Made by a program: the position numbers and the translations under genes. From the NCBI GenBank assembly GCA_005408345.1, contig SEMN01000323.1:434001-498000 (forward strand): a stretch of 64,000 nucleotides of DNA, written 5' to 3'. This DNA comes from Macquaria australasica. Lineage: Eukaryota > Chordata > Actinopteri > Centrarchiformes > Percichthyidae. The stretch's first letter is position 1, and every line of letters begins with the position of its first letter. This document shows, one piece after another, positions 48,895-61,416 of this stretch. The notes below the pieces were generated by a model. The model was not told the DNA's origin and did no database searches. It was given only the letters and a program-made list of their open reading frames with translations.

Positions 48895-49298
48895 CACCCC
48901 TTCCATTCCACCAACATTTCCGTTCCAGTTCACGCACCAAATTTTGAATCGACCAAAAATAAATTGGTTTCCGAACCTGAAAAGTTGGTTCAGCTGGAAC
49001 CAAAAAATGGAAGTGGAAACCGTGACGACATCAGTGGGCGGTGCTGGAAAGAGAGGATGGAGAAGGCAACAATGGTCTTTGGTCTGCTATGGTAACAGTC
49101 TTCTACGTCTTCTTATCATTATTAGTTGGTCCAAAAACAAATATCTGTAATAACAGAACAAAAGCTCGCAGGTAATCAATGCGATCCGCCATCTTGCTCC
49201 TACTGTTTACTTCCATATTGTGCAACGCCCTCCGTTGATGGTTCTGCTCAAAACTGGTGGAAACGCCTGCTGGTTCAGTTTGGTGGAAAGAGGGGATC
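48895..49298. repeat. Imperfect inverted-repeat element downstream of gstt1
   Basis: The left TTCCATTCCACCAACATTTC and the right TTTGGTGGAAAGAGGGG are weak inverted copies, and the interior GAACCTGAAAAGTTGGTTC and GGAACCAAAAAATGGAAGTG have the character of a common fish MITE. Boundaries are approximate. Confidence 0.4.
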
Positions 49299-50324
49299 TG
49301 AGAGCTGCAGCATGTCTGTGTCATCAAGTCATTTCCCTAATGCTTCACTGTGGACATAGTAAATGCAGTTCTTCAGTTGTGCTCCATGTCAGGAGACATG
49401 TAAATGCTCTTTCAAGCCTAAATAAATAGTGTTTTTGCTCTGTGTTTGACAGTTATGGTGATAAGCTGTAAACACTGTGACAATGTGTTGCATTGTCTGG
49501 CTCCTGCAGTGAGACAGTGTGGATAATGTAGCTAGTGTTGGCAGCTGTGGTGTCACTCTTAAAGTTCAGACAACAGCACTTATTGTATTTAAGGTCAGCT
49601 GTACACTCAGCAGATGCATTACATCCCTGTACAGGTTGATTGGGATCAATAGTTAAACTTTCATGTTTTACCTCAGCTTTCACTGACTACATGACACACA
49701 CTCAGAAATAACAGCAGTAGCAGTGTTTTGACTGAATTCGTGGTAAGGTACAGTTCTCAAACCGGTCCATTTACTTAACCAAGTAACTCAACCTTTGAGG
49801 TATCCATCGGTATTTATTTTCCAGTACAAATATTTGTTCAAGATAACCCTCAACATCCAGGTCTGATCGCTGGGTTCACATATGGCGGACGCGAGTCGTT
49901 CCTCCTGTTGTCTCATGGTGGTTTGCAAGCAACAAAAATGGCACAATGCTGCCAAGGCAAGGCCACTTCAATCACAACATTTCATTGCAAGTAAACTCAG
50001 TGTGCTTTATATTAAAATGCATACAGGAATGAATAAAAATATAATGGAAAGAATACAAGAGATTGCAACTATAACAAAAAACTAAACAAACAAAAAAGTG
50101 GGGCTGAGTGAATCTTTCCTGTCTGTCGCTGCTAAATCAGTTTCCTTTACACCTGTCCACTATTCAACCTCTTCTGAGGTTATCTATGCATTGGTCAGTC
50201 ACCTGTGCAATTAAACAACAGTTGCTATGGATACCTCGACAACATGAAGTCTGGTCAGTGGTTGTTGACATGAATGAATAACAAGAGAAGTTCCTTGCTT
50301 TAACCAGATATGTCAGAATGATAC

Positions 50325-50727
50325 GGAAGCCGAGAACGGCCGTGCTTGCATTTCTTTTTTTTAATGCAATCGTTATTTCGAGATAACAAAAATCGTTTTC
50401 TGATGATAACGGGTTCATTTATCTCGTAGTGTTCTCACATGACAAGGACTGATCTGAATGTTATCTCTAACAGAAAGACACGCTGTAATCTCTGCCTTTG
50501 ATTGAAGTAGTCTGATGCCATGATCAATAATGGGTACTCCTTGATCTGACATTTTCAGCTTAAATCAGTTGCTAGTTTAATGAGGTTATCTCGAGATCAC
50601 GACTTAATTTTTCCGTTATCTCTAGAAAATGAGCTTTGTTATCTCGAGATAACAAAATAATTAACTCGTGATCTCCAGATAACAGCATTAAAAAACAGAA
50701 TTGCAAGCACAACCGTTCTCGGTTCCA
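50325..50727. mobile_element. MITE rich in TTATCTCGAGATAAC
   Basis: Terminal inverted repeats GGAAGCCGAGAACGGCCGTG and CACAACCGTTCTCGGTTCC (with TTGCAAGCA next to them). The interior repeats TTATCTCGAGATAAC-like palindromes several times (50375-50690). Confidence 0.7.
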
Positions 50728-52061
50728 GGGTTTATGACATGGCGACCCCTGCAGTCTCTGTGCTGTACCGTCTCTCAAGGGGCATGAGTAACGAACGGGG
50801 CTGATTTTTTAATACAAAAATGTCAACACATGATGTACAAGTCAGCTTTGTTTATGGCTCATGAAATTAGAACACAACAAATACGTTTCATTCATTCTTT
50901 ATTTTTTTCTTGTATTAATCACTCATACTCCAGCAATTATTTTGCAATATTTACACTGCTTTTCTTTTCATGTTTTGATGCTCGCTCTCCCACACCAGCA
51001 CCTATGATCACCTCTTTTCCACCCCCTCATAAAAAAGGAGGCAATGTCACAGACATTTGGAGGAGATATGGTCTTCAGTAGGGAGGAGGCCTGGAGACGG
51101 GATCCACATTTAATGAAGGGACAAAACTGAAACAGTGAGTTACTAGTCATAGCTGTTTGCTAAATTGGCTTCAGACACAATAATTCATATATCATGGCCA
51201 AATCAGACTCAATTATTGAAATAGTAATATAACTAGTAATGCCATTTATTTCAATTTCTTGTTCATTGTTTAGAAATCAAAGTTATTCTTTTGATAACAA
51301 AAAGACAAATTTAAATCAACATAAGTGACTTACTGATCATACAAAATCAGTGTTTTCCCAAGTCATTGTGCAGTGTTTGGGCCAACAGAGCAAGAAAACT
51401 GCTACAACACAAGAGGAAATTGTGATTTTATAACATTTTACAATGTTTGAAATAATCATTTTCATCATTCCATCTGCACTGGGTGGACACGCAACTGAGA
51501 CCAAAATGTCCAACAAATTTGCTAGGAAACCTTCCAGGGTCACAAATGTTGAAAGCTGCAGTAGGCAGATAGATCTCAGTGCAGAACAGTAGCAGGACAG
51601 ATGATGTGTAGAAAACGAACGTATTCCTTACCTCACAGAAGAGCGAGTGTACAAGGGTTTGACTTGCAATTAAAATTCATTACATTTTACACTCAGATAA
51701 AAGTCTACCATCAAATTCCTTTTCCAAAGAAAAGATGATGCAAATCAGCTTAACTTCTGTACACAATGAAAAAAAAAGACAGGATTTAACAATACGGTCT
51801 TTGTAAACCAATTGTAACAAATGAAAAAGGGCATAAGTAATACAACATAAATGTACAAAATGAAAAAAGACAATTTACTCTATGATAGTATCAAGAAAAA
51901 TGCTATTAAAAAGCAAAAGTGTAACTATATTTCATATTTTTTAAAAACGAAGTACAGGGAGTACCATCATCAATCATCATCAGAGTTAAAGGAGGATGTG
52001 ATTCCCATGGAAATAATAGCCTAAACTGGGAGCATGTTGGTAGTATACACAGTACACAGAT

Positions 52062-52064
<3 letters not shown>

Positions 52065-52093
<29 letters not shown>
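52065..52093. repeat. (CT)n(CA)n microsatellite
   Basis: About ten CT units followed by seven CA units, read directly. In the putative dtx4 3' UTR or downstream flank. Confidence 0.9.
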
Positions 52094-52427
52094 GTCTATA
52101 ACATTGTGATAAGGGGTCATTTACAGACCCAACTCCGAGACTGGGCAGTGAGGAGAGGCTGAGATAAGAAGAGGAGAGTTGTTGCTACTGATCTCCTACT
52201 GAGGCACAACAACCACTAAAATCTATTTGAATATTGAGGGTTTTTTTCTTCTCCGTAGTAGTAGTGTGTGTTTGTGCAGACGGGCCATGACCTCTGCTTC
52301 AGGTCTACCTCTTGTCCTCTCCATCCTCCCCAACCTTCCAACCCTCTGCACAATCTGAGGGGCGTTCTGGCTGTGAGACCAGCCCCAAGCTCTTGGCTAA
52401 TTTCTCCTGGGTTTAAGCACCGACAGT

Positions 52428-52751
52428 AGAGCTGCAACGATTAGTCGATTAATTGATTAGTTGATTGAAAGAAAATGAATTGCCAACTATTTTGATAATC
52501 GATTCATCGTTTCAGTCATTTTTCAAGCACAAATGTCAAACATCTGCTGGTTCTTAAATGTGAGGATTTGCTTTTCTTTGTCATGTATGACAGTTAATGA
52601 AGAGCCTTTTGGTATGGGACTGTTGGTTGGACAAAAGAAGCTATTTGAAGACGTCACTTTGGGCTCTGGGAAATTTTATAGACTAAACGATTAATCGTGA
52701 AAATAATCGGCAGATTATAAAATAATTAAAATAATCGTTAGTTGCAGCCCT
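52428..52751. repeat. GGCTGCAACTAACGATT repeat, copy 3
   Basis: Opens with GAGCTGCAACGATTAGTCGA and closes with AATAATCGTTAGTTGCAGCC, an inverted relation. Contains GAAGACGTCACTTTGGGCTC, in inverse orientation to the copies at 26809 and 37908. Confidence 0.75.
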
Positions 52752-54136
52752 TGCTGACAGTGAAGCTCATTCAACTAGAACTAAACACTTAGGCCTTGAA
52801 GCAAATCCTCAGCACTTAATTCTAGGCAAAACCCCAAAATACTCATCTTCTTCAGGTTTTTATTCATTCCTCACTTTTTCTCACTGGCACCCCATTGTTG
52901 ACAGGATACAGCATTTACATCCACTTAAACCAAGTGAACCGTCAAAAGGGACAGAAATAAAATGAAGATATATAAGTAAATACTGGTACCTGTGTATCTA
53001 AGGTTTGTACCACAGTGGCTCAATAGTAAGACTCCAAATAGGCCCACATGACTAGGCCTTAGTTTGGTCTTTTGTCATTTCAAACACAATCATAAACATA
53101 CAGAGCCGAGGTCATATAACAACTCATCAAGTCAAAAGTAAGAGGTAAAGTATGGAATGACGTTAAATGGGTAAAAGTAACACAGGTGGATAACTCATAG
53201 TAACGTTTTGATTTGTTTCGGTAGCTTGCAGGCTGAGGTGTAGTTCATCAGTACCACCACAAGAGGGAGCAACAGCACTAAACTTCAACCACAAACAGCA
53301 GGTGGTTTGAACAAAGCATGCACACTGTCTGTCTGTCTTCCCCCTTTTCTCTTCATCACTCTTGGTTTCCTCGTGTTTTTATGGCTAGCTTAAGTACCTA
53401 TTAAGTACCATACAAGTTAATTTTACTCTACTCCTATCCTACGCTACATTCGTACACCATCTTTCTCTCTTTCTGCTACAATGTTCATCCTCTCCTTCCC
53501 CCGTTCCCTCCCCCACCGCTCCAACTTCTTTCTCTCTTTGTCCTTTTCCTCCCAGTTTTTATTGAGCTACTCTAACATTTTACCTTCTTTTCCTGGTTAC
53601 TCTTAGTACTCTCTCTCTCAGTAAAGTAAATGTGTCGTCCTAAGTATTAGTACCGATTTATTCTCACTTCTCGACAGTAAGTACCTAGCTGTCTACTAGC
53701 TAAAACCATGAGTGCCATCATTCTTTCTGCTGATTTCTCCGCCTCCTCCTCCTCTTCCTCTTCCTCCTCTGCATTGCTTGTCTTTCTGTGCTGCAGCTTC
53801 CTCAAACTCCCTCCCCCTTCTGTCGATGTGCTTGCTTGGAAACTGTGAGGTTTGGCCAGACTCGCATTGACAGGCGAACCCAGCGGTGACTCAATCAACA
53901 TCTTGAAAAGTGGTTCCCTCTGCAAAACAAAATCAATGCCGTCCCCCCTGCACCCCTTTTAAGTGCTGGCAGAGTGTGTGTGTCTCAGTCCAGGACCTCC
54001 TCTTTTCCTCCTCCTGCTTCTGTTATTTTCACCGTTAGGCCCACTTGTCTTCCTCTACTCCTCGGTCTCCCTTCCACCCTTCACTGCGCTCACACGCAAG
54101 GCTCCTCCTTCTCCGCTGCCCCGGTCGCTTGTCCTT

Positions 54137-56924
54137 TCACTTTTCCATCAGTCCGTCATCCTCTGTGATGCCCTGAGCTCGGAGCTCTTCCAGGACGTTG
54201 TCGAGGTGTCCGGGGTCGGGGAAGCCGTGGCCCGTCAGGTTGGAGCCAAACTCTGTCTTATGGTGGACCTGGAAGATAGGGCAAAAATGGTGTCTTTTCT
54301 TTCAGTGACAACAAATCTCATGTGCATATAACTACAATCAATCAAATTCATTCTTGAGGTACAGTCTAGTGGTAGTGTGTATGTACCTCGTTCCAGATGA
54401 CGGTGTCAGACTCTCCTGTAGTGCTCGAAGTACCAACTGAGAAGATCAACCTGCGGTCCCACGCTACCAGGAGCAGTCTCAGTACCTGACGACAGGTTAG
54501 GGTAAAGGTACGGGTTTATTTTAAGAAATACCTTTAAAAATGTCTCTGTATAGAGTGCTGCAGGAATGAGTCCTAAAAACCAGAAATGAGTTAGCATGTT
54601 TGCACTTCCTGTTCCCTCGTCTGGAAGTCAGTGGGTTTCTTGAATGGGTTTTTGGTTAGATGCCTGAAATAAGGTCTGTGGTTAACACAAGCTTAAGAGT
54701 TGCACGTTTTGTTCTACGACATAAAATACGTCAGTAAATACCCCACTTGTTAATTTTGAAGCTTTTACGTGTGTTAAAAAAGGCGGTTGCTAACAAGTGT
54801 CTAAATGAGACTACAGAGGTTGTCGGGGACATTAAACGTCATCACGCCAAACACAGAAACTCATCTACTCACTCGTCCGCCTTTACAGCCTCGTTGGGTT
54901 TATACTGCAAACTATTCTAACTCAAACTTTCCCAAAGGCTTCTGTAGAAGAGGTAAGTGCACAAAACCAAATTACAAGTTGGAAGCTTAGTGGTGGTGAT
55001 GTTGAAGTCATGTGACCATGGTGTAGTTGGTTTATAGCCTGACGTTTTTTACTTCTGGTGATTGCATTTACGCTTCAAAAATCATAAAAGTGTTCATTTG
55101 TGAAGATTATCTTGCTGAACAATAATTTATCTGCAATAATCCAAAATCCAATGGAAAAATCCCATTGGCTTTTTGTGGAGGGAACCAGGGCGATGCTAAC
55201 TTCCAGGTTGGCCTACAAAAATACGTCATCCCTGCAGCACTCTATTAAGAGCAGATCTACACATTCATGGGTGTCTGTAACAGGAAGGGGGATTGTGTTT
55301 ACCTTGCGTCCTTTCTCGCTGTCTGGGAGGTAGCAGTGTCGGGGAAAGCCTCTGGCAGTGAAGGGCTTCCCTGGGTTCGGATGCTCTGATCCCTGAAAGG
55401 AGAGGGAGAGGATTAATATTAGTAGGCGCTCATGCTGATCAACCCTAACTCTGACCATGTAATACCTCATATGAGAATAAAACTGAGATTACTGTCAGCG
55501 CAGTCCTTTTCGAGTACCTGAATGCCTGGTGGTATGTTGTAGATGATGCGTATGGTTTTGCAGTCAGGATGCCCTGGTAGGGAGTGAGGGATGACGTGGT
55601 ACTCCATCTTCCCTGCAGGTTGGTTGCCTGTCTTTACGCCATAGATGGTTTTACAGGTGGGACATTGAAGACTGCGAAGAGAGGAGCAACTAAGTAACTA
55701 ATGTACTGTATTTAACTAATGTACTTTTGCTAATGATGATATTTTATGGCCTTTTTAAGCAGAAAAGCCTAACCAGGGACAGGGGTCGCAAATTAGCCTT
55801 GACCAGAAATCCTAGGTAACATGTTTTTTGTTACTTGTTGCAGTGTTTTCTTGCATTGTCCCTGAGAGATAAACTAACAAATAAAAAAATAAATTGATTG
55901 ATTATAGAGCTTATCTGCTAAAAAGCTGAGCGGCAATGAAGAGTACCCTCGAACCTACCTGCCATCCTTGTTGCCATTATTATACATGGCCACCAGACAC
56001 TGGAAATGGTACTGGTGTCCACACTGTGCTAGTCGCCCAACTGACTCTGCCCGAGACAGAGGCCCCACCCCTGGACCCTTATATCCAGACGGACCCCCCA
56101 ATGGCTCCATACAGATGGTACAGTCCTAGGGAGGACAAGGAAAGGGAAAAAAACCCATTATGAAAACCTTATCCCTCTGTATGGTTAATGTGAAGCCAAC
56201 ATATGAGTTAGCACAATGAAAGTTATAGATGCAAACACTGCCCATACCTCCTCTGGTGGACTTTTTACTTTCTGCAGGTACTTCTTTACCACCTCCTCTG
56301 GAGTTTTACCTGCGGACAGAAAGGAGGGGGAAGAAAGGATGAAGAGCAAGAAAAAGTCTAAGCTGTTAACCTGTGTGTGACACCTGCTGCTAAATCATTT
56401 CTAAAACTGACAGCATGAAGGTATCTCACTCAGTTGAAGAGCTGATGATAAACAGAGAGACCCGCACTTTTATCAGGCACATGGAGGCATTTCAAGGGCA
56501 GATACCATAAAACGAATGCAATTGTGGAAGCACAACTCTTTTTTCCTGTGGTTGGTCTTGGCCTGGCTTACCCTTGCGAGCTTGTTTCTTGGTGGTCTTC
56601 CTGCAGCAGTGGCCAAAGCCTGGCACAGGTTTGATGTCGCTCTTGCTGACAGGCGGAGGGTGCAGCACGAGTTTAGGAGGCCTGGTCAGACACACGGGCA
56701 GAGCGGCAGCACTCATCAGGATACCTGTGATCCCTGAAATGCAGCAGAGACATTGAGTCTGGTTAGAAGAGAAAAGGATCTTCCTCTCTGGTTTCTATGA
56801 GAGACAAATCAAATGTTCAACTTTTTCTATCTGTGACCAGCAGCAGAGTGTATGTGATTTACCAGCCAGTGCAGGGTGAACAGGACTGGATCCATTGAGG
56901 TTCTTCACTGGGACGGTGGGCACA
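54137..56924 (-). CDS. dtx4: Deltex E3 ubiquitin ligase 4, 3' half (RING and Deltex C-terminal domain)
   Basis: Eight exons: 56924-56863, 56733-56572, 56309-56248, 56125-55959, 55671-55518, 55392-55303, 54485-54387 and 54268-54137. They join in phase to 308 residues plus stop. Order: linker VPTVPVKNLNGSSPVHPALA, basic RKTTKKQARKGK, RING finger (DCTICMEPL, CGHQYHFQC, CPTC), then the Deltex C-terminal domain (GKMEYHVIPHSLPGHPDC, ARGFPRHCYLPDSEKGRK, VAWDRRLIF, HHKTEFGSNLTGHG). Deltex ligases ubiquitinate targets and modulate Notch signalling; the C-terminal domain binds ADP-ribose. The basic block and VAWDRRLIF fit DTX4 better than DTX1, but the call between paralogues is from memory of the families. 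The N-terminal WWE exons are not in the window. A MITE sits in the intron between 55303 and 54485. Confidence 0.92.
54551..55245. mobile_element. Non-autonomous DNA element, copy 2 of a 700-bp family, in a dtx4 intron
   Basis: Same termini and interior as 15938-16636, with TAGAGTGCTGCAGGAATGA inverted at the right end. It contains an added ACATAAAATACGTC segment near 54720 that copy 1 lacks and has a shorter stretch near 55120. It occupies most of the intron between the last two exon groups of dtx4. Confidence 0.85.
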
Positions 56925-57663
56925 CTGCAAGAGAAGACACAAACTATTTCGTTCAGGCACAAGAGGCTGGCAAATCCATTGAGGTAACCTGGAGACTTCA
57001 CCTAATACGTACTCACTTTGAAAAACAGATGACTGTCATTTTCACACTGAGAGGTCAAAGTTAGGAAAACCAAAAGTTCACAAAAAAAGACAAGTGAATG
57101 ATACCGGCGAAATAAATTGGTGTCCTGTCAAATATTGTCTGTTTCTTACAGAAACTTCCAGAAGGAACAAAATTGAAGAAAAAAAATTGTCAAAAGACAC
57201 AAAAAGTGCCTCAGTTCTCCCTCTGTGTTTTTTTCCTTCTATCTCTCCTTTTCCTCTGTTTGTATCTGCTCGTCTCACAGTGTACTACTTGGTTCGGTGG
57301 CTAGAGAGTGTATGAATGACTACCCCGGCTGCGTGTGTGTGTGTTTATAAAAGATAATCCACTGAGTTTCCATCTGCTTAGAGAGCTCAAAGAGATGGAC
57401 GTCATACAGCTACTTGCTGGGGATTACCTGCTTCATCACAAAGCCCATCATCATCATCCCTAAGTGACAAACACACACGTATCACACACACACAGAATCA
57501 GATCATTTGATTTTATAGAACTGCATAGAATTTTCAGTCCAGTATATTTGATGGTTGTGATCTGCACATCTATTTAGAAATGTGAGCTTGACTCAGAAAT
57601 AAACATGTTGTGCAAAGTGTGGATACTCAGCATTTTGGTGGTCATGGTCTGAGTCTTACAGGT

Positions 57664-58862
57664 TATCAGCCATAACATTATGACCACCTGCCTAATATTG
57701 TGTAGATCTCCCTTTTGACACCAAAACAGTCCTGACCCGTCGAGGCATGGACTCCACTAGACCTCTGAAGGTGTGCTGTGTTATCTGGCACCAAGACGTT
57801 AGCAGCAGATCCTTTGAGTCCTGTAAGTTGCGAGGTGGGGCCTCCATGGATCTGACTTGTTTGTCCAGCACATCCCACAGATGCTCGATTGGATTGAGAT
57901 CTGGGGAATTTGGAGGCTAAGTCAACACCTTGAACTCGTTGTCGTGTTCCTCAAACCATTCCTGAACCATTTTTGCAGCGTGGCTGAACGAGGCCACTGC
58001 CATTAGGGAATACCGTTTCCATGAAGGGTGTACTTGGTCTGCAGCAATGTTTAGGTAGGTGGTACGTGTCAAAGTAACATCCACATGAATGGCAGGACCC
58101 AAGGTTTCCCAGCAGAACATTGCCCAAAGCATCACACTGCCTCCGCTGGCTTGCCTTCTTCCCATAGTGCATCCTGGTGCCATGTCTTCCCCAGGTAAGC
58201 GACGCACACGCACCCGGCCATCCACATGATGTAAAAGAAAAGGTGATTCTTCAGACCAGGCCACCATCTTCCATTGCTCCGTGGTCCAGTTCTGATGCTC
58301 ACGTGCCCATTGTAGGTGCTTTCGGCGGTGGACAGGGGTCAGCATGGGCACCCTGACCGGTCTGCGGCTACGCAGCCCCATACGCAACAAACTGCAATGC
58401 ACTGTGTGTTCTGACACCTTTCTATCAGAACCAGCATTAACCTTTTCAGCAATTTGAGTTACAGTAGCTCTTCTGTTGGATCGGACCACACGGGCCAGCC
58501 TTCACTCCCCACACGCATCAGTGAGCTTTGGCTGCCCATGACCCTTTCGCCGGTTCACCGCTTTTCCTTCCTTGGACCACTTCTGGTAGGTACTGACCAC
58601 TGCAGACCGGGAACACACCACAAGAGCTGCAGTTTTGGAGATGCTCTGATCCAGTCGTCTAGCCATCACAATTTGGTCCTTGTCAAAGTCGCTCACATCC
58701 TTACGCTTGCCCATTTTTCCTGCTTCCAACACATCAACTTCGAGGACAAAATGTTCACTTGCTGCCTAATATATCCCACCCACTGACAGGTGCCATTGTA
58801 ACGAGATAATCAATGTTCTTCACTTCACCTGTCAGTGGTCATAATGTTATGGCTGATCGGTG
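57664..58862 (-). mobile_element. Tc1-like DNA transposon, degenerate full-length copy (copy 2)
   Basis: Ends ATCAGCCATAACATTATGAC and GTCATAATGTTATGGCTGAT are inverted terminal repeats. The minus strand encodes the transposase in broken frames: N-terminal helix-turn-helix part KMGKRKDVSDFDKDQIVMAR (58720 down), then VRSNRRATVTQIAEKVNAG. The catalytic region has SEES in place of SDES, so the first Asp is altered, and the segment holding the DNAPCH motif is deleted. The third part (PDLNPIEHLWD, 57895-57845) survives in another frame. The copy is dead. Confidence 0.92.
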
Positions 58863-58878
58863 TGTGTGTGTATGTATG

Positions 58879-58928
<50 letters not shown>

Positions 58929-58945
58929 CACATACATACATATAT

Positions 58946-58985
<40 letters not shown>
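58859..58985. repeat. Compound GT / GTAT / CA / TA microsatellite with dyad symmetry
   Basis: (GT)n at the transposon edge is followed by TATGTATGTATATA, (CA)n, (TA)n, CATACATA and (CA)n again. The two CA runs and the AT centre make it repetitive. It starts precisely at the end of the Tc1 element, perhaps by expansion of its terminal GTGTG. Confidence 0.9.
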
Positions 58986-58986
<1 letters not shown>

Positions 58987-59154
58987 GGTCGAACATTTAT
59001 TGAACATTTGTTATATTTATATTAAGGAAAATTATATCGCGATAATTATCGTTATCGTTTTATCGCCCAGCCCTATTTATAGACTACACTTATAGACCTA
59101 GAGGCTACTCGGGCTGTAGAACAAAACACAGATACACACACACACACAGTGGGC

Positions 59155-59430
59155 TGAGGCTACATCCACACTAATACATTTTTGTTTTAAAATGCACAAC
59201 TTTTGCTACGTTTACAACCAGCGTCCACACTACTCCAGCGTTTTATAACCCCTAAAACAGAGACTTTTGAAAATGCTGCTGACCCCGTTTTAGTTTGAAA
59301 ACTCTGGGATTTTCGTTTTAGTGAGGACGGGCAGAAACAGAGACATTTTAAAACGCTCGTGTGTATGGAGATCGTTTTTGTTTTATAACGCCGTTTTAAA
59401 ATGAAAACGTACTCGTGTGGATGTAGGCTG
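59155..59430. repeat. Inverted-repeat element with GGCTACATCCACAC ends
   Basis: GAGGCTACATCCACACTAAT and CGTGTGGATGTAGGCTGAG are inverted copies. The interior repeats CGTTTTAAAA/ACGTTTT-like units. Just upstream (59036-59085) is ATCGCGATAATTATCG GTTATCG, the end of a further repeat. Confidence 0.65.
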
Positions 59431-60526
59431 AGAGTGTGTATGGCATTACAGTCTTCATGGCACAGGACTGTCCTTCCAGTCGTAAAATGACTGCTGGAGG
59501 GGAGGAAATAAACACGCATGTTGAGGGTGTCTGGAGGCTGTGTTCAAGCTCCAAGTGTCTGCTGTTAACTGGCCCAATAGGAACGTGTTGCCATGTAATC
59601 AGATCAGCTCTTTATCTGTGATTCAAGAAGGAACACAAACACTCCTACATAGAAAACAGGTCCATATAAAACAACACCGCTCTACCATCCGAAGGAGTAG
59701 CAGGTGAGCCCCTCTTATCACCCAAATGCAAACACAGTCACTCATACTAACAGACTAGTGTAGGCAGCATGACAGGCAGAAGGACAGAGTGCAGTGACGA
59801 TCTGTTGTTTCCGGTTGTTCGTTTAGCTTTAACAGGCTTTCTATCAGTGCACTAAGCTGCTTTCACTTAACCCCTCTCAGCGACACACACGAGTGTATGA
59901 CTCACTGGGACGTTTGTGTGTGTAAGTATGCACTATAGTGTGGATGGGGGAAAGAGTCTGAGAGAATGAGTTAGTGTGTGAGTTAGTGTGTGAAATGATG
60001 TGCTGTTTCACAGAGAAAACGCCTAAGTGTCAGTAGAAGAACAGTAAACATGCAGGGTGAGGGCTAAACAACAGAATCCCTGATTTAGTCTGCCATTCAT
60101 ACAAAAAGAATAGATGCAGGTGATACTGATCCACTGTGAGCTTCCAAAACACATTAAATCAAGTGCTAACACATCTAAGGGTCAAGACAGACTTATAGAA
60201 ACACGGATACACAGACAACACTGGTGGTTTCCTTTCCTTTTCTGCCTACAGCTATGATATAGTAGATTACCACAGAGGGTCAGATGAGTAGAGTAGTCAC
60301 AACATACATCCATCAGGACACATTCAATCCAGCCACTTTAACATGTCTACAGAGAACCTGCACAGGCCTCTGCTCCAAAAACTGAGCTACAGAGGAATTT
60401 TTAAACATCATTTTCCTCTATATGATTTAATACAGAAAGCTGTGCTTGGCTAGAGAACAATGGAGCAGTGGATGATGAGAATCATTCAGGGGTTTCTCCA
60501 TGATTTGTGTTGCTAAAGGGCCAGAC

Positions 60527-60978
60527 CATAGACTGTATATAAAGATGGATGACACGTCTCCACTTCTTCCCACTGTACAAAAATGATATCTCCATTTGGT
60601 GACATCATTTGGAGCCAGAGTCTGTGCAGTAGTGATCGAGGTCCCACCCATACACCCGCCTGAACTAATCGCGAGTAAATCAGTTGTCAATCACGACACC
60701 CCCTTTTCTAGTATCAAATAACTAATTCAAACCAAACTGGTCAGAAAAATTAACACTTGAACAAACATCAGCGTGATAAGAACTACCTGAAATGACAGAA
60801 ACTATCTTTGGGAAAATTTTATTTGACATGTACTTTGATTTTTCAGTTTGACCCATGTCCTATCCGCTAACATGGAGGGGGCGGGATTTATGACCTATAC
60901 TGCAGCCAGCCAGCAGGGAGCGATCCAGATGTTTTGGCTTCACTTTTGGCGAGCTGTCATCTTTATATACAGGCTAAG
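60527..60978. mobile_element. MITE with target-site duplication, copy 2
   Basis: CATAGACTGTATATAAAGAT at the left pairs with ATCTTTATATACAGGCTAAG at the right. GGGCCAGAC flanks both sides (60518-60526 and 60979-60987). The interior matches 20317-20827, for example GGAGCCAGAGTCTGTGCAGT and ATGTTTTGGCTTCACTTTTG. No coding. Confidence 0.9.
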
Positions 60979-61416
60979 GGGCCAGACATACTGTTCACAC
61001 CTGCATGTTCACACATGTTTTGTCTACATGGTCAGAAATTTTGGGCTACACACACTATCCACACAGACCCTCACGGGCATGGACAGATGTCAACATTTGT
61101 GTCATGTGAACCCTTGCGGCCACACAAATGCACAAAGTATCACTTGGATTTAATCCAAGGTTTCTACCTGTCGACCTTGATGAGGTCTGACAACTCTTCT
61201 TTGTGTAAGTGACAATGTGTTGGTCTCTGTGCTGACCCTCTCTCCGCTGTAGGTCTATTGATCTTGTTCCAATTTGTGAAAACAGGCCTATGATTTTCTG
61301 TGATTTCTGTTGAGTTTGTGTGTTGTACATAATAAGACTGTGGTGCAGGTCTTCTCCTGACCTCTGTTCTACCTCTGCAGCTTGATTTTCCCTTTCCCCC
61401 ACAGAGCCTGACAAAT

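Larger units (their letters stand above)
48671..54136. other. Convergent gap between gstt1 and dtx4
   Basis: Contains the gstt1 3' end (AATAAA near 49423 is a candidate signal) and, on the minus strand, the likely long dtx4 3' UTR. Listed repeats aside, the remainder is AT-rich. The glutamate-rich frame at 53925-53647 arises from (CTC)n and has no recognisable domain. No further gene supported. Confidence 0.5.

Noticed and set aside
53647..53925. A 92-codon minus-strand glutamate-rich frame.
   Set aside because: Created by a (CTC)n tract within the putative dtx4 3' UTR; no recognisable family.
57428..57462. A possible further upstream dtx4 exon with AG and GT signals (CACTTAG and GCAGGTAATC).
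   Set aside because: In the phase needed to join the exon at 56924 it reads TGA, so it cannot be coding.
58813..59025. His/Thr-rich frames on both strands.
   Set aside because: Translation of the CA/TA microsatellite.
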